Assembly (NCBI RefSeq): GCF_016917355.1
Contig: NZ_CP070304.1
Location: 2,666,001 to 2,730,000, forward strand
Source: Glaciimonas sp. PAMC28666
GTDB taxonomy: Bacteria > Pseudomonadota > Gammaproteobacteria > Burkholderiales > Burkholderiaceae_D
DNA: 64,000 nucleotides
Reading direction: 5' to 3'
Every line of letters starts with the position of its first letter. Positions within the stretch are counted from its first letter, which is position 1. Below are positions 46,406-54,499 of this stretch, one piece after another. Under the pieces are notes generated by a model. That model worked only from the letters and a program-made list of their open reading frames with translations, did not search any database and was not told where the DNA came from. The translations under genes were made by a program, and so were the position numbers.

Positions 46406-47440
46406 TTGAAAAAAATTACCCGTGTCGCCTTTGATCATTACACCACCCGCCTGCAGGAACTCAACGACACATCCAGTGCAGCGGCCACCTTCGCCGTCGC
46501 GCCGACCATCCAGCAAAAGCTCGAAACAAAAATGCAGGAATCGAGCGAGTTTCTAGGCAAGATCAACATCATCGGTGTGACCGAGCAGGAAGGCGAAAAG
46601 CTGGGCCTGGGCATCTCCGGCCCCGTGGCCGGACGCACCAATACCACCAACAAAGACCGCCAGACCCGCGACCTGACCACGCTCGACGGCCATAAATACC
46701 GCTGTGAAAAAACCAATTTCGATACCCACATCAAATACCAGACCTTGGATGCGTGGGCCAAATTTCCGGACTTCCAGAGCCGCATTGCCAGCACCATCCT
46801 GAAACGTCAGGCGCTCGACCGGATGGTGATCGGCTTTAATGGCGTCAGCATCGCCGCCGACACCGACATCGTCTCCTATCCGATGCTGCAGGATGTCAAT
46901 AAAGGCTGGCCGCAGCACTATCGCGAACAGGCACCGGAACGCGTGATGCAGGAGGGAAACACGCCCGGCAAAATGTACATCGGCAGCAATGCCGAAATCA
47001 CCGGTGATTACGTCAATCTGGATGCCGCCGTGTATGACGCGATCAACCTGCTCGATCCGTGGTACCAAAAAGATAACGGCTTAGTGGCCATCGTCGGGCG
47101 TGCGCTGTTACACGACAAATATTTTCCGCTCATCAACATTAATCAGGCTCCGACGGAAACGCTGGCCGCCGATATCATCGTCAGTCAAAAGCGCCTCGGT
47201 GGGTTGCAAGCAGTCAGCGTGCCGTATTTCCCCGACAACGCGATCCTGATCACCCGCTTTGACAACCTGTCGATCTACTGGCAAGAATCGGGTCGCCGTC
47301 GCCGCGTGGTCGATGAAGCCAAACGTGACCGCATCGAAAACTACGAATCGTCCAATGACGCGTATGTTGTCGAAGATTTTGGCCTCGGTGCCATGATCGA
47401 AAACATCGTCCTGGTGGACGCCAACACCCCTAAGCTATAA
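46406..47440 (+). CDS. N: Major capsid protein (P2 gpN)
   Basis: A 344-residue capsid precursor. FLGKINIIGVTEQEGEKLGLG near residue 50, the FDTHIKYQTLDAWAKFPDF stretch and the YWQESGRRRRVVDEAKRDRIENYES end are typical of P2-like capsids. It follows gene O after 54 bases. Confidence 0.95.
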   Translation: MKKITRVAFDHYTTRLQELNDTSSAAATFAVAPTIQQKLETKMQESSEFLGKINIIGVTEQEGEKLGLGISGPVAGRTNTTNKDRQTRDLTTLDGHKYRCEKTNFDTHIKYQTLDAWAKFPDFQSRIASTILKRQALDRMVIGFNGVSIAADTDIVSYPMLQDVNKGWPQHYREQAPERVMQEGNTPGKMYIGSNAEITGDYVNLDAAVYDAINLLDPWYQKDNGLVAIVGRALLHDKYFPLININQAPTETLAADIIVSQKRLGGLQAVSVPYFPDNAILITRFDNLSIYWQESGRRRRVVDEAKRDRIENYESSNDAYVVEDFGLGAMIENIVLVDANTPKL

Positions 47441-47442
47441 CC

Positions 47443-48165
47443 ATGGCCCACCTTTCCCCCGCATTGCGACACAAGGCCAGGGCGCTGGCCGCGAAAGCGG
47501 CAGCCAACTCTCCGGAAGGGCAACTGACCGCAGGCAGCGCCTATGAATTGATGCTCTACAAGCTGGCCGAAGATCGCCGTCGCCTCAAACAGATCCAGTC
47601 GGTAAAGCAAAAGATTGCCCTGAAGGCCGAGATCTTGCCCGAGTATCAGGACTGGATCGACGGGGTATTAAGCGCGGGGAAAGGCGCACAGGATGACGTA
47701 CTGACGACCTTGTTAGTCTGGTGCATCGACGTGGGTGACTATGCCCAGGCATTACGCCTTGCCGCCTATGCGATTACCCATGCGCTGACCTTACCGGACC
47801 AGTACAACCGCGATATTCCGACCCTGCTGATGGACGAGTTTGCCGAGGCCGCACTCTCCGGCGCGATGACACCCGCTATCGGTCGCACCATCTTGCCCGA
47901 AGTTATGGCGCTCACCGAAGGGCGCGATGCACCGGATCAAGCGCGGGCCAAGTTGCATAAAGCACTGGCCTATGCGCTCCTGGACAAAAGCCCCATCGCC
48001 GCCGACAACGTCGAAGAGGCCGCACCCGCGGCGATCCATCTCGCGTTGCCCCATTTACACCAAGCCCTGGCGCTCGACAGTCGGGTCGGGGTAAAAAAAG
48101 ACATTGAACGCCTGACCTGTCGTCTCAAAAAGACGACCGCCCCACCGGCGAAGCGCAAGGCGTAA
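47443..48165 (+). CDS. M: Terminase small/endonuclease subunit (P2 gpM)
   Basis: A 240-residue protein. It starts 2 bases after the N stop. The LAEDRRRLKQIQSVKQKIALK helix and LPEYQDWIDGVLSAGKGAQDD segment are characteristic of gpM, which cuts cos together with gpP. The C-terminal basic tail is normal. Confidence 0.92.
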   Translation: MAHLSPALRHKARALAAKAAANSPEGQLTAGSAYELMLYKLAEDRRRLKQIQSVKQKIALKAEILPEYQDWIDGVLSAGKGAQDDVLTTLLVWCIDVGDYAQALRLAAYAITHALTLPDQYNRDIPTLLMDEFAEAALSGAMTPAIGRTILPEVMALTEGRDAPDQARAKLHKALAYALLDKSPIAADNVEEAAPAAIHLALPHLHQALALDSRVGVKKDIERLTCRLKKTTAPPAKRKA

Positions 48166-48265
48166 TCCCTTGCACCCAACGGCGCACGGCGGCGCGGGTC
48201 GATGAGCTGCACATTAATGTGACAGCTCTGACGCCCGCCCACCGCCGTCTACTACGAAAGTGATC

Positions 48266-48757
48266 ATGAGCTTTATCGCAAAATCGCCCGTAACGGCGCA
48301 CACCAGCGAGACCACGGATCCGACCATCGTCGAAAACGACGGCTGGTTTCCAGACATCGATCTACACCACATGCGGGACGCCATGCGGCTCGATGGCACG
48401 GTCACGAGTCCACGGTTAGTCCAGGCGGTGGCCGAAGCGATCCTGCACGTGAACGCCGAACTCGATGCATGGCAGGACGACCAGCTGGAGAACGGATTCG
48501 GCGCACTCGGAGCCGTCCCCGCTAAAAAGATCAATCGTGAAAGCAAACTCGTCATCCACTACCGGCGCGCCGTCTATAGCACTGCCAAAGCCGACCTGCT
48601 GGAAAAGTACCGCGACTACGACAGCACCGCGTCGTCGATGGCCGACAAGAAAGCGATGGCTTATTTGGACGACGGCCCCGGCGAACAACGGCGCAATGCG
48701 CACTGGGCGATTGCTGATATCTTGCGGCGCCATCATTTAACCGTTGAGTTAATCTGA
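48266..48757 (+). CDS. L: Head completion protein (P2 gpL)
   Basis: A 163-residue protein that seals filled heads. WFPDIDLHHMRDAMRLDGTV and RRAVYSTAKADLLEKYRDYDS are family-typical. ATG 48266 is preferred over the GTG at 48260. Confidence 0.9.
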   Translation: MSFIAKSPVTAHTSETTDPTIVENDGWFPDIDLHHMRDAMRLDGTVTSPRLVQAVAEAILHVNAELDAWQDDQLENGFGALGAVPAKKINRESKLVIHYRRAVYSTAKADLLEKYRDYDSTASSMADKKAMAYLDDGPGEQRRNAHWAIADILRRHHLTVELI

Positions 48758-48768
48758 GGCCACACACT

Positions 48769-48975
48769 ATGCTCGTACGCGCCCAACAATACGACACGCT
48801 GGACCGCCTCTGCTGGCGACATCTGGCCGCGACCGCCAGCGTGGTCGAAGCCGCGCTGGAACTCAATCCCGGTCTGGCCGAGAGTGGGCCGTTTATTCCG
48901 CACGGGCAGCTGGTGACGTTACCCGCGCCATCTGCCACGCCCGCCGCACGCCAGACCATCAATCTCTGGGATTAA
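48769..48975 (+). CDS. X: Tail protein X (P2 gpX)
   Basis: A 68-residue LysM-like tail protein: QQYDTLDRLCWRH, ALELNPGLAE and FIPHGQLVTLP are the family features. It starts 11 bases after gene L. Confidence 0.9.
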   Translation: MLVRAQQYDTLDRLCWRHLAATASVVEAALELNPGLAESGPFIPHGQLVTLPAPSATPAARQTINLWD

Positions 48976-48978
48976 CCT

Positions 48979-49353
48979 GTGAAAAACGCCATGGCCGACG
49001 CCAGCACCACCACCTTATTGCTCACCACCGGCACCGGCATCGGCTTGTCGTCGCTGGTGCCAGGAATAGACGGCAACGCCCTAATCGGGGCCTTTGCAGG
49101 TGCCGCATTAGTCGCCATTTCCAGCAAGAGTCTGCCGCTCGTGCAACGACTGGCCTACTTGATGATTTCATTAGTCATCGGCTATCTGGCCGCGCCGGAA
49201 GTCATCCGCCACACACCGCTCGAACAATCCGGCGTCGCCGCCTTCTTCGCGTCCGCAGGCGTAATCGCCCTGACGCTACACGGTATCGATTTGATCAAAA
49301 CAATCGCGCTGCCCAACTGGCTACGCAAAGGAAAAGGCAATGATGAACGCTAG
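48979..49353 (+). CDS. Putative phage holin (PF16931-like)
   Basis: A 124-residue protein with three or four hydrophobic segments and a charged C-terminus (LRKGKGNDER). The PGIDGNALIGAFAGAALVAISSK segment is typical of a putative holin family next to P2-type gene X. It probably forms membrane holes at lysis. The start is GTG, with ATG 48991 as an alternative. It overlaps the next holin-like gene by 14 bases. Confidence 0.75.
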   Translation: MKNAMADASTTTLLLTTGTGIGLSSLVPGIDGNALIGAFAGAALVAISSKSLPLVQRLAYLMISLVIGYLAAPEVIRHTPLEQSGVAAFFASAGVIALTLHGIDLIKTIALPNWLRKGKGNDER

Positions 49354-49639
49354 CGACGCAATAAACGCCACCACCACGATCTTCACGGCCATCGAACTGT
49401 TCAGCTATAGCGCCACCTGCGCCCAGCTGCTGTGCTATCGACGCGGCGTGTCCAACTACCGTGTCCATATCTCGCTCCTTGCGTGGGTGATGATCGTTTT
49501 TAGCGGCACCTCTGCGTTGGAGATCCTGCTCGGCTATGGTCACACGTCGTTTGGTCAGGCCGGTCTCGCGCTCACCTGGTCGGCTTTGGTGTTTCGCGCC
49601 CAGGGCAACGTCTCCCACATCCTCCGAGGAAATCGATGA
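49340..49639 (+). CDS. Second holin-like protein (phage_holin_3_7 type)
   Basis: A 99-residue protein with three hydrophobic helices, the LLCYRRGV loop after the first and FRAQGNVSHILR at the end, as in the PF05449 holin family. It could be the holin or an antiholin for the preceding gene. It overlaps the endolysin start by 4 bases (ATGA). Confidence 0.75.
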   Translation: MMNASDAINATTTIFTAIELFSYSATCAQLLCYRRGVSNYRVHISLLAWVMIVFSGTSALEILLGYGHTSFGQAGLALTWSALVFRAQGNVSHILRGNR

Positions 49640-50091
49640 TTACGCTCACGCAACACTTCACGCTCCAGGAATTCATCTACAGCAACACCGCCCGCATACT
49701 CGGCATCGACAACGCGCCCACGCCGATCATTATCGGCAACCTGCGCCGCCTCGCACGCTTTGATGAACTGGTCCGGCTCGAGCTGGGCGGTGTCGGCATG
49801 ACGATTTCCAGCGGTTATCGTTGCCCGGCCTTGAACCGTGCGGTCGGCGGCGCTCGTAACAGTAGTCACCTCACGGGATTAGCCAACGACTTTATCGCCC
49901 CCTCCTTTGGCACCCCGATGGCGATCTGCCGAAAGCTGGATCAGTCCTATCTGCAGTTTGATCAGTTGATCTATGAACGCGCCGGATCGGCGGTGTGGGT
50001 ACATCTAGGCATCGCCGCTGAAAATGCAAAACCGCGCCGCCAGGTATTAACGATTGATCGGCAAGGTACGCGGGTCGGTCTATGGACCTGA
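49636..50091 (+). CDS. Endolysin, M15-type peptidase
   Basis: A 151-residue D-Ala-D-Ala carboxypeptidase-like lysin. The zinc-binding motif SSHLTGLANDF (His ~75, Asp ~82) and ISSGYRCPALNRAVGG are present; a second His lies near WVHLGI. No signal peptide is seen, so it needs the holin. It takes the place of P2 gene K. Confidence 0.9.
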   Translation: MITLTQHFTLQEFIYSNTARILGIDNAPTPIIIGNLRRLARFDELVRLELGGVGMTISSGYRCPALNRAVGGARNSSHLTGLANDFIAPSFGTPMAICRKLDQSYLQFDQLIYERAGSAVWVHLGIAAENAKPRRQVLTIDRQGTRVGLWT

Positions 50092-50504
50092 TCTTAAAAT
50101 TGCTGATCGGATGCCTGCTGGTTGGCGGACTGTCGACCGTAATTATTAATCAACGCGGTCACCTGATCGCGGCCAAAGAGCGGGCCGAGCGCGCCGAGCA
50201 AGGAATCACCGACCGCGACGGTCTCATCGCCACATTAAAAGCCACCGATATCAAAAACCGCAAGGCCCTCGATGCCCTGCAAGTGCAGCGCGACGGCATC
50301 GCCGCCACGCTATCTACACGTGAACAGCACATTAAAAAGCTCCAACATGAAAATAACGTTATCCGCCCTTGGGCTGAGTCTCCTTTGCCTGACGCTATTG
50401 CCCGGCTGCGCCAGCGTCCCGCACTCGCCGGCGCCGACGCTTATCGTCGATGGTTGTCCGCCAGTGAGCCGCTGTCATCTGCCAGCGAGCGGACCAGACA
50501 ATAA
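50082..50504 (+). CDS. Rz-like spanin (P2 LysB)
   Basis: A 140-residue inner-membrane spanin with an N-terminal anchor (LILKLLIGCLLVGGLSTVII) and a periplasmic coiled coil (~25-105) ending WLSASEPLS. It overlaps the endolysin by 10 bases and contains the start of the Rz1 gene in another frame. Confidence 0.85.
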   Translation: MDLILKLLIGCLLVGGLSTVIINQRGHLIAAKERAERAEQGITDRDGLIATLKATDIKNRKALDALQVQRDGIAATLSTREQHIKKLQHENNVIRPWAESPLPDAIARLRQRPALAGADAYRRWLSASEPLSSASERTRQ

Positions 50505-50625
50505 CGGTGCGCTGCACCTTGCGCTCGAACGCACCGAAGCGGCCTGGGCCACATGTGCCGCCCAGGTCGACATGATCGTGAAATGCCAACAAGAGATCAG
50601 CCATGTTCAAACCAGACAGCCTTAA
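50347..50625 (+). CDS. Rz1-like outer-membrane spanin lipoprotein (P2 LysC)
   Basis: A 92-residue lipoprotein. It has a signal peptide with lipobox LLPGC (Cys ~20) followed by proline-rich sequence, and overlaps the Rz gene by 158 bases in a different frame, the classic nested Rz/Rz1 layout. ATG 50347 is chosen; the longer upstream frame has no signal sequence. Confidence 0.85.
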   Translation: MKITLSALGLSLLCLTLLPGCASVPHSPAPTLIVDGCPPVSRCHLPASGPDNNGALHLALERTEAAWATCAAQVDMIVKCQQEISHVQTRQP

Positions 50626-51088
50626 AGCCCATCTAATGGCGGCCAATCCCGACCTCCGCCAAAATCCCGACAAACTGCTGATCTTCGCCGATGAAGGTAA
50701 CGTCGTCGCTACCGGAACCGGATCGCTGTCGTTTGAATACCGCTACAAATTGAACCTGATCGTCACCGATTACGCAGGCGCTCCGGACGCGGTCATGGTG
50801 CCGCTGCTTGCATGGATTACCATTCACCAAAACGACTTACTGAACAATCCTGAACTGCGACGAACCGGCATTGGATTTGACGTCGATTTTAACAATCATG
50901 AAACGGTCGACCTATCGATCAAGCTGGACCTGACCGAACGGGTCGTCGTCAAACGCAACGGTGGCAGGCTCGACATCCGCCATCCACCCGAGTCACAACC
51001 GACGCCAGGCTACATCGACGAGTTCTGGACGCTATACCAGGGCGAATCCTTGCTTGCCGAGTGGCATACGCCTATTCACCCAGCATGA
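50603..51088 (+). CDS. R: Tail completion protein (P2 gpR)
   Basis: A 161-residue protein: MFKPDSLKAHLMAANPDLRQNPDKLLIF and SFEYRYKLNLIVTDYAG are typical of gpR, which completes the tail tip at the head end. It overlaps Rz1 by 23 bases and gene S by 4. Confidence 0.92.
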   Translation: MFKPDSLKAHLMAANPDLRQNPDKLLIFADEGNVVATGTGSLSFEYRYKLNLIVTDYAGAPDAVMVPLLAWITIHQNDLLNNPELRRTGIGFDVDFNNHETVDLSIKLDLTERVVVKRNGGRLDIRHPPESQPTPGYIDEFWTLYQGESLLAEWHTPIHPA

Positions 51089-51549
51089 GCGACGACCTGC
51101 AAGTTATTGAAGAATGGGCGGGTGCGCTGCTGTTGAAGCTGCAACCGGCACAGCGCCGCGCCGTGAATAGAAAAGTCGCGCAGGATTTGCGCCGCAGTCA
51201 GGTAAAACGTATTGCCAGCCAGCAAGCACCGGACGGCCAAGCCTACGCGGCGCGCAAAAAACGTAAAAATCTACGGGGCAAAAGTGGTCGGATCAAACGG
51301 CAAAAGGCCGCTATGTTTGCCAAGATACGCCAACAAAAAAGCCTCAAAATTCAACAAGATGCAGATCAATTATCGGTGGGCTTCTTTGGACGCGTGGCGC
51401 GGATTGCACGAGTGCATCAGGAGGGATTGACGGACAAGGTATCAAAGAAAGGGCCGGAAGTCCGCTATGCGGCCCGGCCTTTATTGGGATTTAGTGCTGA
51501 GGATCACACGTTGATTCGTGAATCTTTACTCAAACATTTGACGCCATAG
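51085..51549 (+). CDS. S: Tail completion protein (P2 gpS)
   Basis: A 154-residue protein. ATG 51085 overlaps the R stop (ATGA) and gives MSDDLQVIEEWAGALLLKL, the usual gpS start. The basic middle (RIASQQAPDGQAYAARKKRK) is also typical. A leftward cargo block begins 6 bases after its stop. Confidence 0.92.
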   Translation: MSDDLQVIEEWAGALLLKLQPAQRRAVNRKVAQDLRRSQVKRIASQQAPDGQAYAARKKRKNLRGKSGRIKRQKAAMFAKIRQQKSLKIQQDADQLSVGFFGRVARIARVHQEGLTDKVSKKGPEVRYAARPLLGFSAEDHTLIRESLLKHLTP

Positions 51550-51555
51550 CATCGA

Positions 51556-51948
51556 TTAGTCTAGCGATACTTCACGCAACAATTCAGGATGACGGCTAGC
51601 TATTTTTAGCAACGTTTGGGCGGGGCCGGAAGGAGATTTACGGCCTTGCTCCCACTCTTGCAGCGTTCGCACTGAAACACCGATCGCTTTCGCAAATTCA
51701 GCCTGGGACATACCGGAACCTGCACGGGCCGCCATCAACTCCCACTTCGGTCCCGTCAAGACCTCATCTTTTTCGATAGTGCCATCCGAGCGCACGATCA
51801 CACGTCGCATCGATCCATCCGGCAACGCTTCGAATGTGGTTTTTCGCGCCCACTTGCCACCACGTAATTCTTGCACCGCTTGCAACAGTTCAGCGCCGAT
51901 GTCACGTTGCGCATCCCGCGCCATTAATGCCTTCTCAGTCAGTTTCAT
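51556..51948 (-). CDS. HigA/NadS-like antitoxin
   Basis: A 130-residue protein. A C-terminal Cro-type helix-turn-helix (GMSQAEFAKAIGVSVRTLQEWEQGRKSP, ~78-105) follows an N-terminal part that could bind the toxin. It overlaps the toxin gene by 14 bases and is translated second, the toxin-first order of HigBA-like systems. It should also repress the pair. Confidence 0.85.
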   Translation of the reverse strand: MKLTEKALMARDAQRDIGAELLQAVQELRGGKWARKTTFEALPDGSMRRVIVRSDGTIEKDEVLTGPKWELMAARAGSGMSQAEFAKAIGVSVRTLQEWEQGRKSPSGPAQTLLKIASRHPELLREVSLD

Positions 51949-52255
51949 CGAGAATCTCCTTCAATTGTTTAAGAATATGGCCGGGGATGGAAGCGCGATT
52001 GCTCTTTGCATAAATCACCAGCATTAAAATTTGTCCCGCTCGAGTACGTGCGTAATAACAGACCCTCACACCGCCAGACTTACCTGCGCCTGCACGTGCC
52101 CAGCGTACTTTGCGAACGCCCCCTGAACCGCGAACAACATCCCCAGCCTCATGATTATCAGAAAGATATTCCTGTAACTCTTTATATTCGTCATCATTAA
52201 GGTAATCATAGACGTTGGAGGAAAATAGGGTTGATTCAATAAATTCATATCGCAT
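51935..52255 (-). CDS. RelE/HigB-type toxin
   Basis: A 106-residue RelE-superfamily protein (start MRYEFIES chosen). The core GDVVRGSGGVRKVRWARAGAGKSGGVRVCYY with LMLVIYAKS is typical of mRNA-interferase-like toxins that act at the ribosome. Together with the downstream antitoxin it may stabilise the prophage or defend against other phages. Confidence 0.85.
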   Translation of the reverse strand: MRYEFIESTLFSSNVYDYLNDDEYKELQEYLSDNHEAGDVVRGSGGVRKVRWARAGAGKSGGVRVCYYARTRAGQILMLVIYAKSNRASIPGHILKQLKEILDETD

Positions 52256-52301
52256 GCGGTTAATATACGCCATAAGCGTACATTACGCAAATGATCGGAT
52301 G

Positions 52302-53096
52302 TCAGAACAATCCCACAACCGTGGCACTATCCCAATTCGTAATCACCAGTTCCCGACTACTCCCCGGCTGGCCGTGCACGCTCCCCAAGCTATATTTGAT
52401 ATCCAGCCCCATCATCGTAAAGCCGTCAAACACCGCCCGGATATCCGGATGGTCGTTAATGCTAACCATGACTTTGCCCTTACAGCTGCGCATGAAGTCC
52501 GCCATCTGCTGATATTGCTCGAATCCAAAGTCCACGCCATAACCTTCGGTCTGCCAGTACGGTGGATCAAGGTAAAAGAACGAATGCGAACGGTCATAGC
52601 GGCTCATGCACTCCAGCCATGGCAAATTCTCCACATACGTTCCCGCTAACCGTATCTGCGCGGCGCGTAGGTTCTCTTCGATGCGGCATAAATTGATCGC
52701 CGGGCCGGTGGTGGCGGTCCCAAAACTTTGACCAGTGACCTTGCCGCTAAAGGCGTGCTGTTGCAGATAGTAAAACCGTGCGGCACGTTGGACATCGGTC
52801 AGCGTCTCCGGACGCACCGACTGATGTTCTTTGAAAATGGCACGGCTGGTCATGCCCCATTCAAACTGGCGCACAAACTCGGTCATGTGGTGCTGAACGA
52901 CTCGGTACAAGTTGACCAATTCGCCATTGATATCGTTGATAACTTCGGTACGGGACGGTGCCGGTCGCAGGAAATACAGTGCCGCGCCACCGCAAAACAC
53001 TTCAACATAGCAGTCATGCGGGGGAAACAACGGAATAAGTTTGTCAGCCAGTCGGCGCTTGCTGCCCAGCCAAGGAATGATCGGTTTGGCATCCAT
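52302..53096 (-). CDS. Phage DNA adenine methylase (Dam family)
   Basis: A 264-residue class alpha N6-adenine methyltransferase. The SAM motif IPWLGSKRRLADKL (~7-20) with YVEVFCGGAAL, and the catalytic DPPYW (~177) are intact. The recognition site cannot be read. It probably protects the phage DNA. It is overlapped at its start by 53 bases of the com gene. Confidence 0.9.
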   Translation of the reverse strand: MDAKPIIPWLGSKRRLADKLIPLFPPHDCYVEVFCGGAALYFLRPAPSRTEVINDINGELVNLYRVVQHHMTEFVRQFEWGMTSRAIFKEHQSVRPETLTDVQRAARFYYLQQHAFSGKVTGQSFGTATTGPAINLCRIEENLRAAQIRLAGTYVENLPWLECMSRYDRSHSFFYLDPPYWQTEGYGVDFGFEQYQQMADFMRSCKGKVMVSINDHPDIRAVFDGFTMMGLDIKYSLGSVHGQPGSSRELVITNWDSATVVGLF

Positions 53097-53268
53097 ATGC
53101 AGGTTCTTTATCGGATGCTCGGTGGCATGCTGGTGCGGAGCGCGTGGCTCTCATAGAAGGGGTCATAAAATGATTTAATGTGCCGCAACGGGGACATTTA
53201 ATGGCGAGGGTAATGTACTCTCCCTCGCCGAGTTTGCGAGCGCAATGCCCGCAACGAATCGTGTTCAT
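53044..53268 (-). CDS. com: Com-like zinc-finger regulator
   Basis: A 74-residue protein with a four-cysteine finger (IRCGHCARKLGEG...KCPRCGTLNHF), matching Mu Com, an RNA-binding translational activator of the DNA-modification gene mom. Here the partner is an adenine methylase gene instead, and com overlaps its start. I take ATG 53268; the frame runs further upstream without support. Confidence 0.85.
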   Translation of the reverse strand: MNTIRCGHCARKLGEGEYITLAIKCPRCGTLNHFMTPSMRATRSAPACHRASDKEPAYGCQTDHSLAGQQAPTG

Positions 53269-53458
53269 TTGGGTAAACCTGCGAAATATGCTAGCCTTGC
53301 GCCGCGTGTACAGGTGCGCGGCCTTGGCTTTACTTGCAGGTAAGTCTGCTGGTACGGTGGCGTGGTTAGTGTTGATGCACTGTCCACGTCGCCGCGTCTT
53401 AAGCGCTACTTTCTCACGCGTGCGCACGGTGCCAAAGGGCGTCGGAGCTGATAAGCGG

Positions 53459-53480
53459 CTTACCAACCCGCTGTCTAATG
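53459..53480 (+). promoter_or_regulatory. Candidate late promoter element before gene V
   Basis: CTTACCAACCCGCTG at the start of a 22-base element matching the one before gene O at 18 of 22 positions. P2 has late promoters at just these two places. Confidence 0.4.
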
Positions 53481-53504
53481 CGCTGAAGACCACAACGCGG
53501 CACC

Positions 53505-54161
53505 ATGCATCGCATGACTGCCGACATCTCCGAATTACTCCGCTTGATCCTCAACCTGATCCGTCTTGGCACCATCGCCGAGATCGATCACGACACGCAA
53601 CGCGTGCGGGTTCAGGTCGGCAACAATCTCACCAACTGGCGACCATGGGCGACGACGCGGGCGGGCGGCGCACAGACGTGGTGGCCTCCGACGATTGGTG
53701 AACAGGTCGTTCTGCTTTCCCCTGAGGGCAACTTTGATCACGCCGTGATTTTCCCCGCAGTGTATTCCGATCAGTTTGCCCCGCCGTCGACCAACCCCGA
53801 CCATCACACCACGCGTTACGGCGATGGCACGATTGTCCAATACGACAGCGCCGTCCATACATTAAGCGCCACCTTACCGGATGGCACCAGCGTGACGGTT
53901 GAACCCGGCAAAGTCACCTCCAACGCTGACGACACGATCTGCACGGGCAACCTGACCGTACTAAAGAATTTGATTGTCGCCGGGTTGAGTTCACTCAACG
54001 GCGGCATGGCCGTCACACCCGGCGCCGGGGGCGGTGCGGCCGCCGTCATCAACGGCACGTTGACGGCGACCGACGATGTGGTGGCTGGCGGCGTCAGCCT
54101 GATGAAACACCCGCACGGCGGCGTCGAACGCGGTGGTGACCTGTCGGATGGTCCGCAATGA
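53505..54161 (+). CDS. V: Baseplate spike protein (P2 gpV)
   Basis: A 218-residue membrane-piercing spike. ELLRLILNLIRLGTIAEIDHDTQRVRV, WWPPTIGEQVVLLSPEG and the beta-helical C-terminal part ending HPHGG fit gpV. The start may be the next ATG, 53514. The HxH near the end (KHPHGG) could bind iron, as in P2. Confidence 0.93.
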   Translation: MHRMTADISELLRLILNLIRLGTIAEIDHDTQRVRVQVGNNLTNWRPWATTRAGGAQTWWPPTIGEQVVLLSPEGNFDHAVIFPAVYSDQFAPPSTNPDHHTTRYGDGTIVQYDSAVHTLSATLPDGTSVTVEPGKVTSNADDTICTGNLTVLKNLIVAGLSSLNGGMAVTPGAGGGAAAVINGTLTATDDVVAGGVSLMKHPHGGVERGGDLSDGPQ

Positions 54162-54499
54162 GCGGCATGGATCGCAGCAACGGTCGGGCGTTGACCGGCC
54201 TCGCGCACATCCGTCAGTCGCTAGCTGATATTTTGACCACGCCGATAGGATCCCGGGTCATGCGCCGAGGCTACGGGTCGGAAGTACCGGAACTGATCGA
54301 TCAGCCATTACACGGTGCCACGACCTTACGCATCTATGCCGCCACGGCGCATGCGGTGCGCTTGTGGGAGCCGCGTATTCAATTAACGGGCCTGCAGCTG
54401 CAGCGCGGCACCGATGGTAAAGCGACCTTGCTGCTCGATGGCGTGGCCGCTGAACAGAGTGTCCAGATTAACGTCTCTATCGATCCGGGTGGCGCATGA
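54158..54499 (+). CDS. W: Baseplate protein (P2 gpW)
   Basis: A 113-residue gp25/lysozyme-like baseplate wedge protein: HIRQSLADILTTPIGSRVMRRGYGSEV is diagnostic. It overlaps V and J by 4 bases each. Confidence 0.93.
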   Translation: MSGMDRSNGRALTGLAHIRQSLADILTTPIGSRVMRRGYGSEVPELIDQPLHGATTLRIYAATAHAVRLWEPRIQLTGLQLQRGTDGKATLLLDGVAAEQSVQINVSIDPGGA

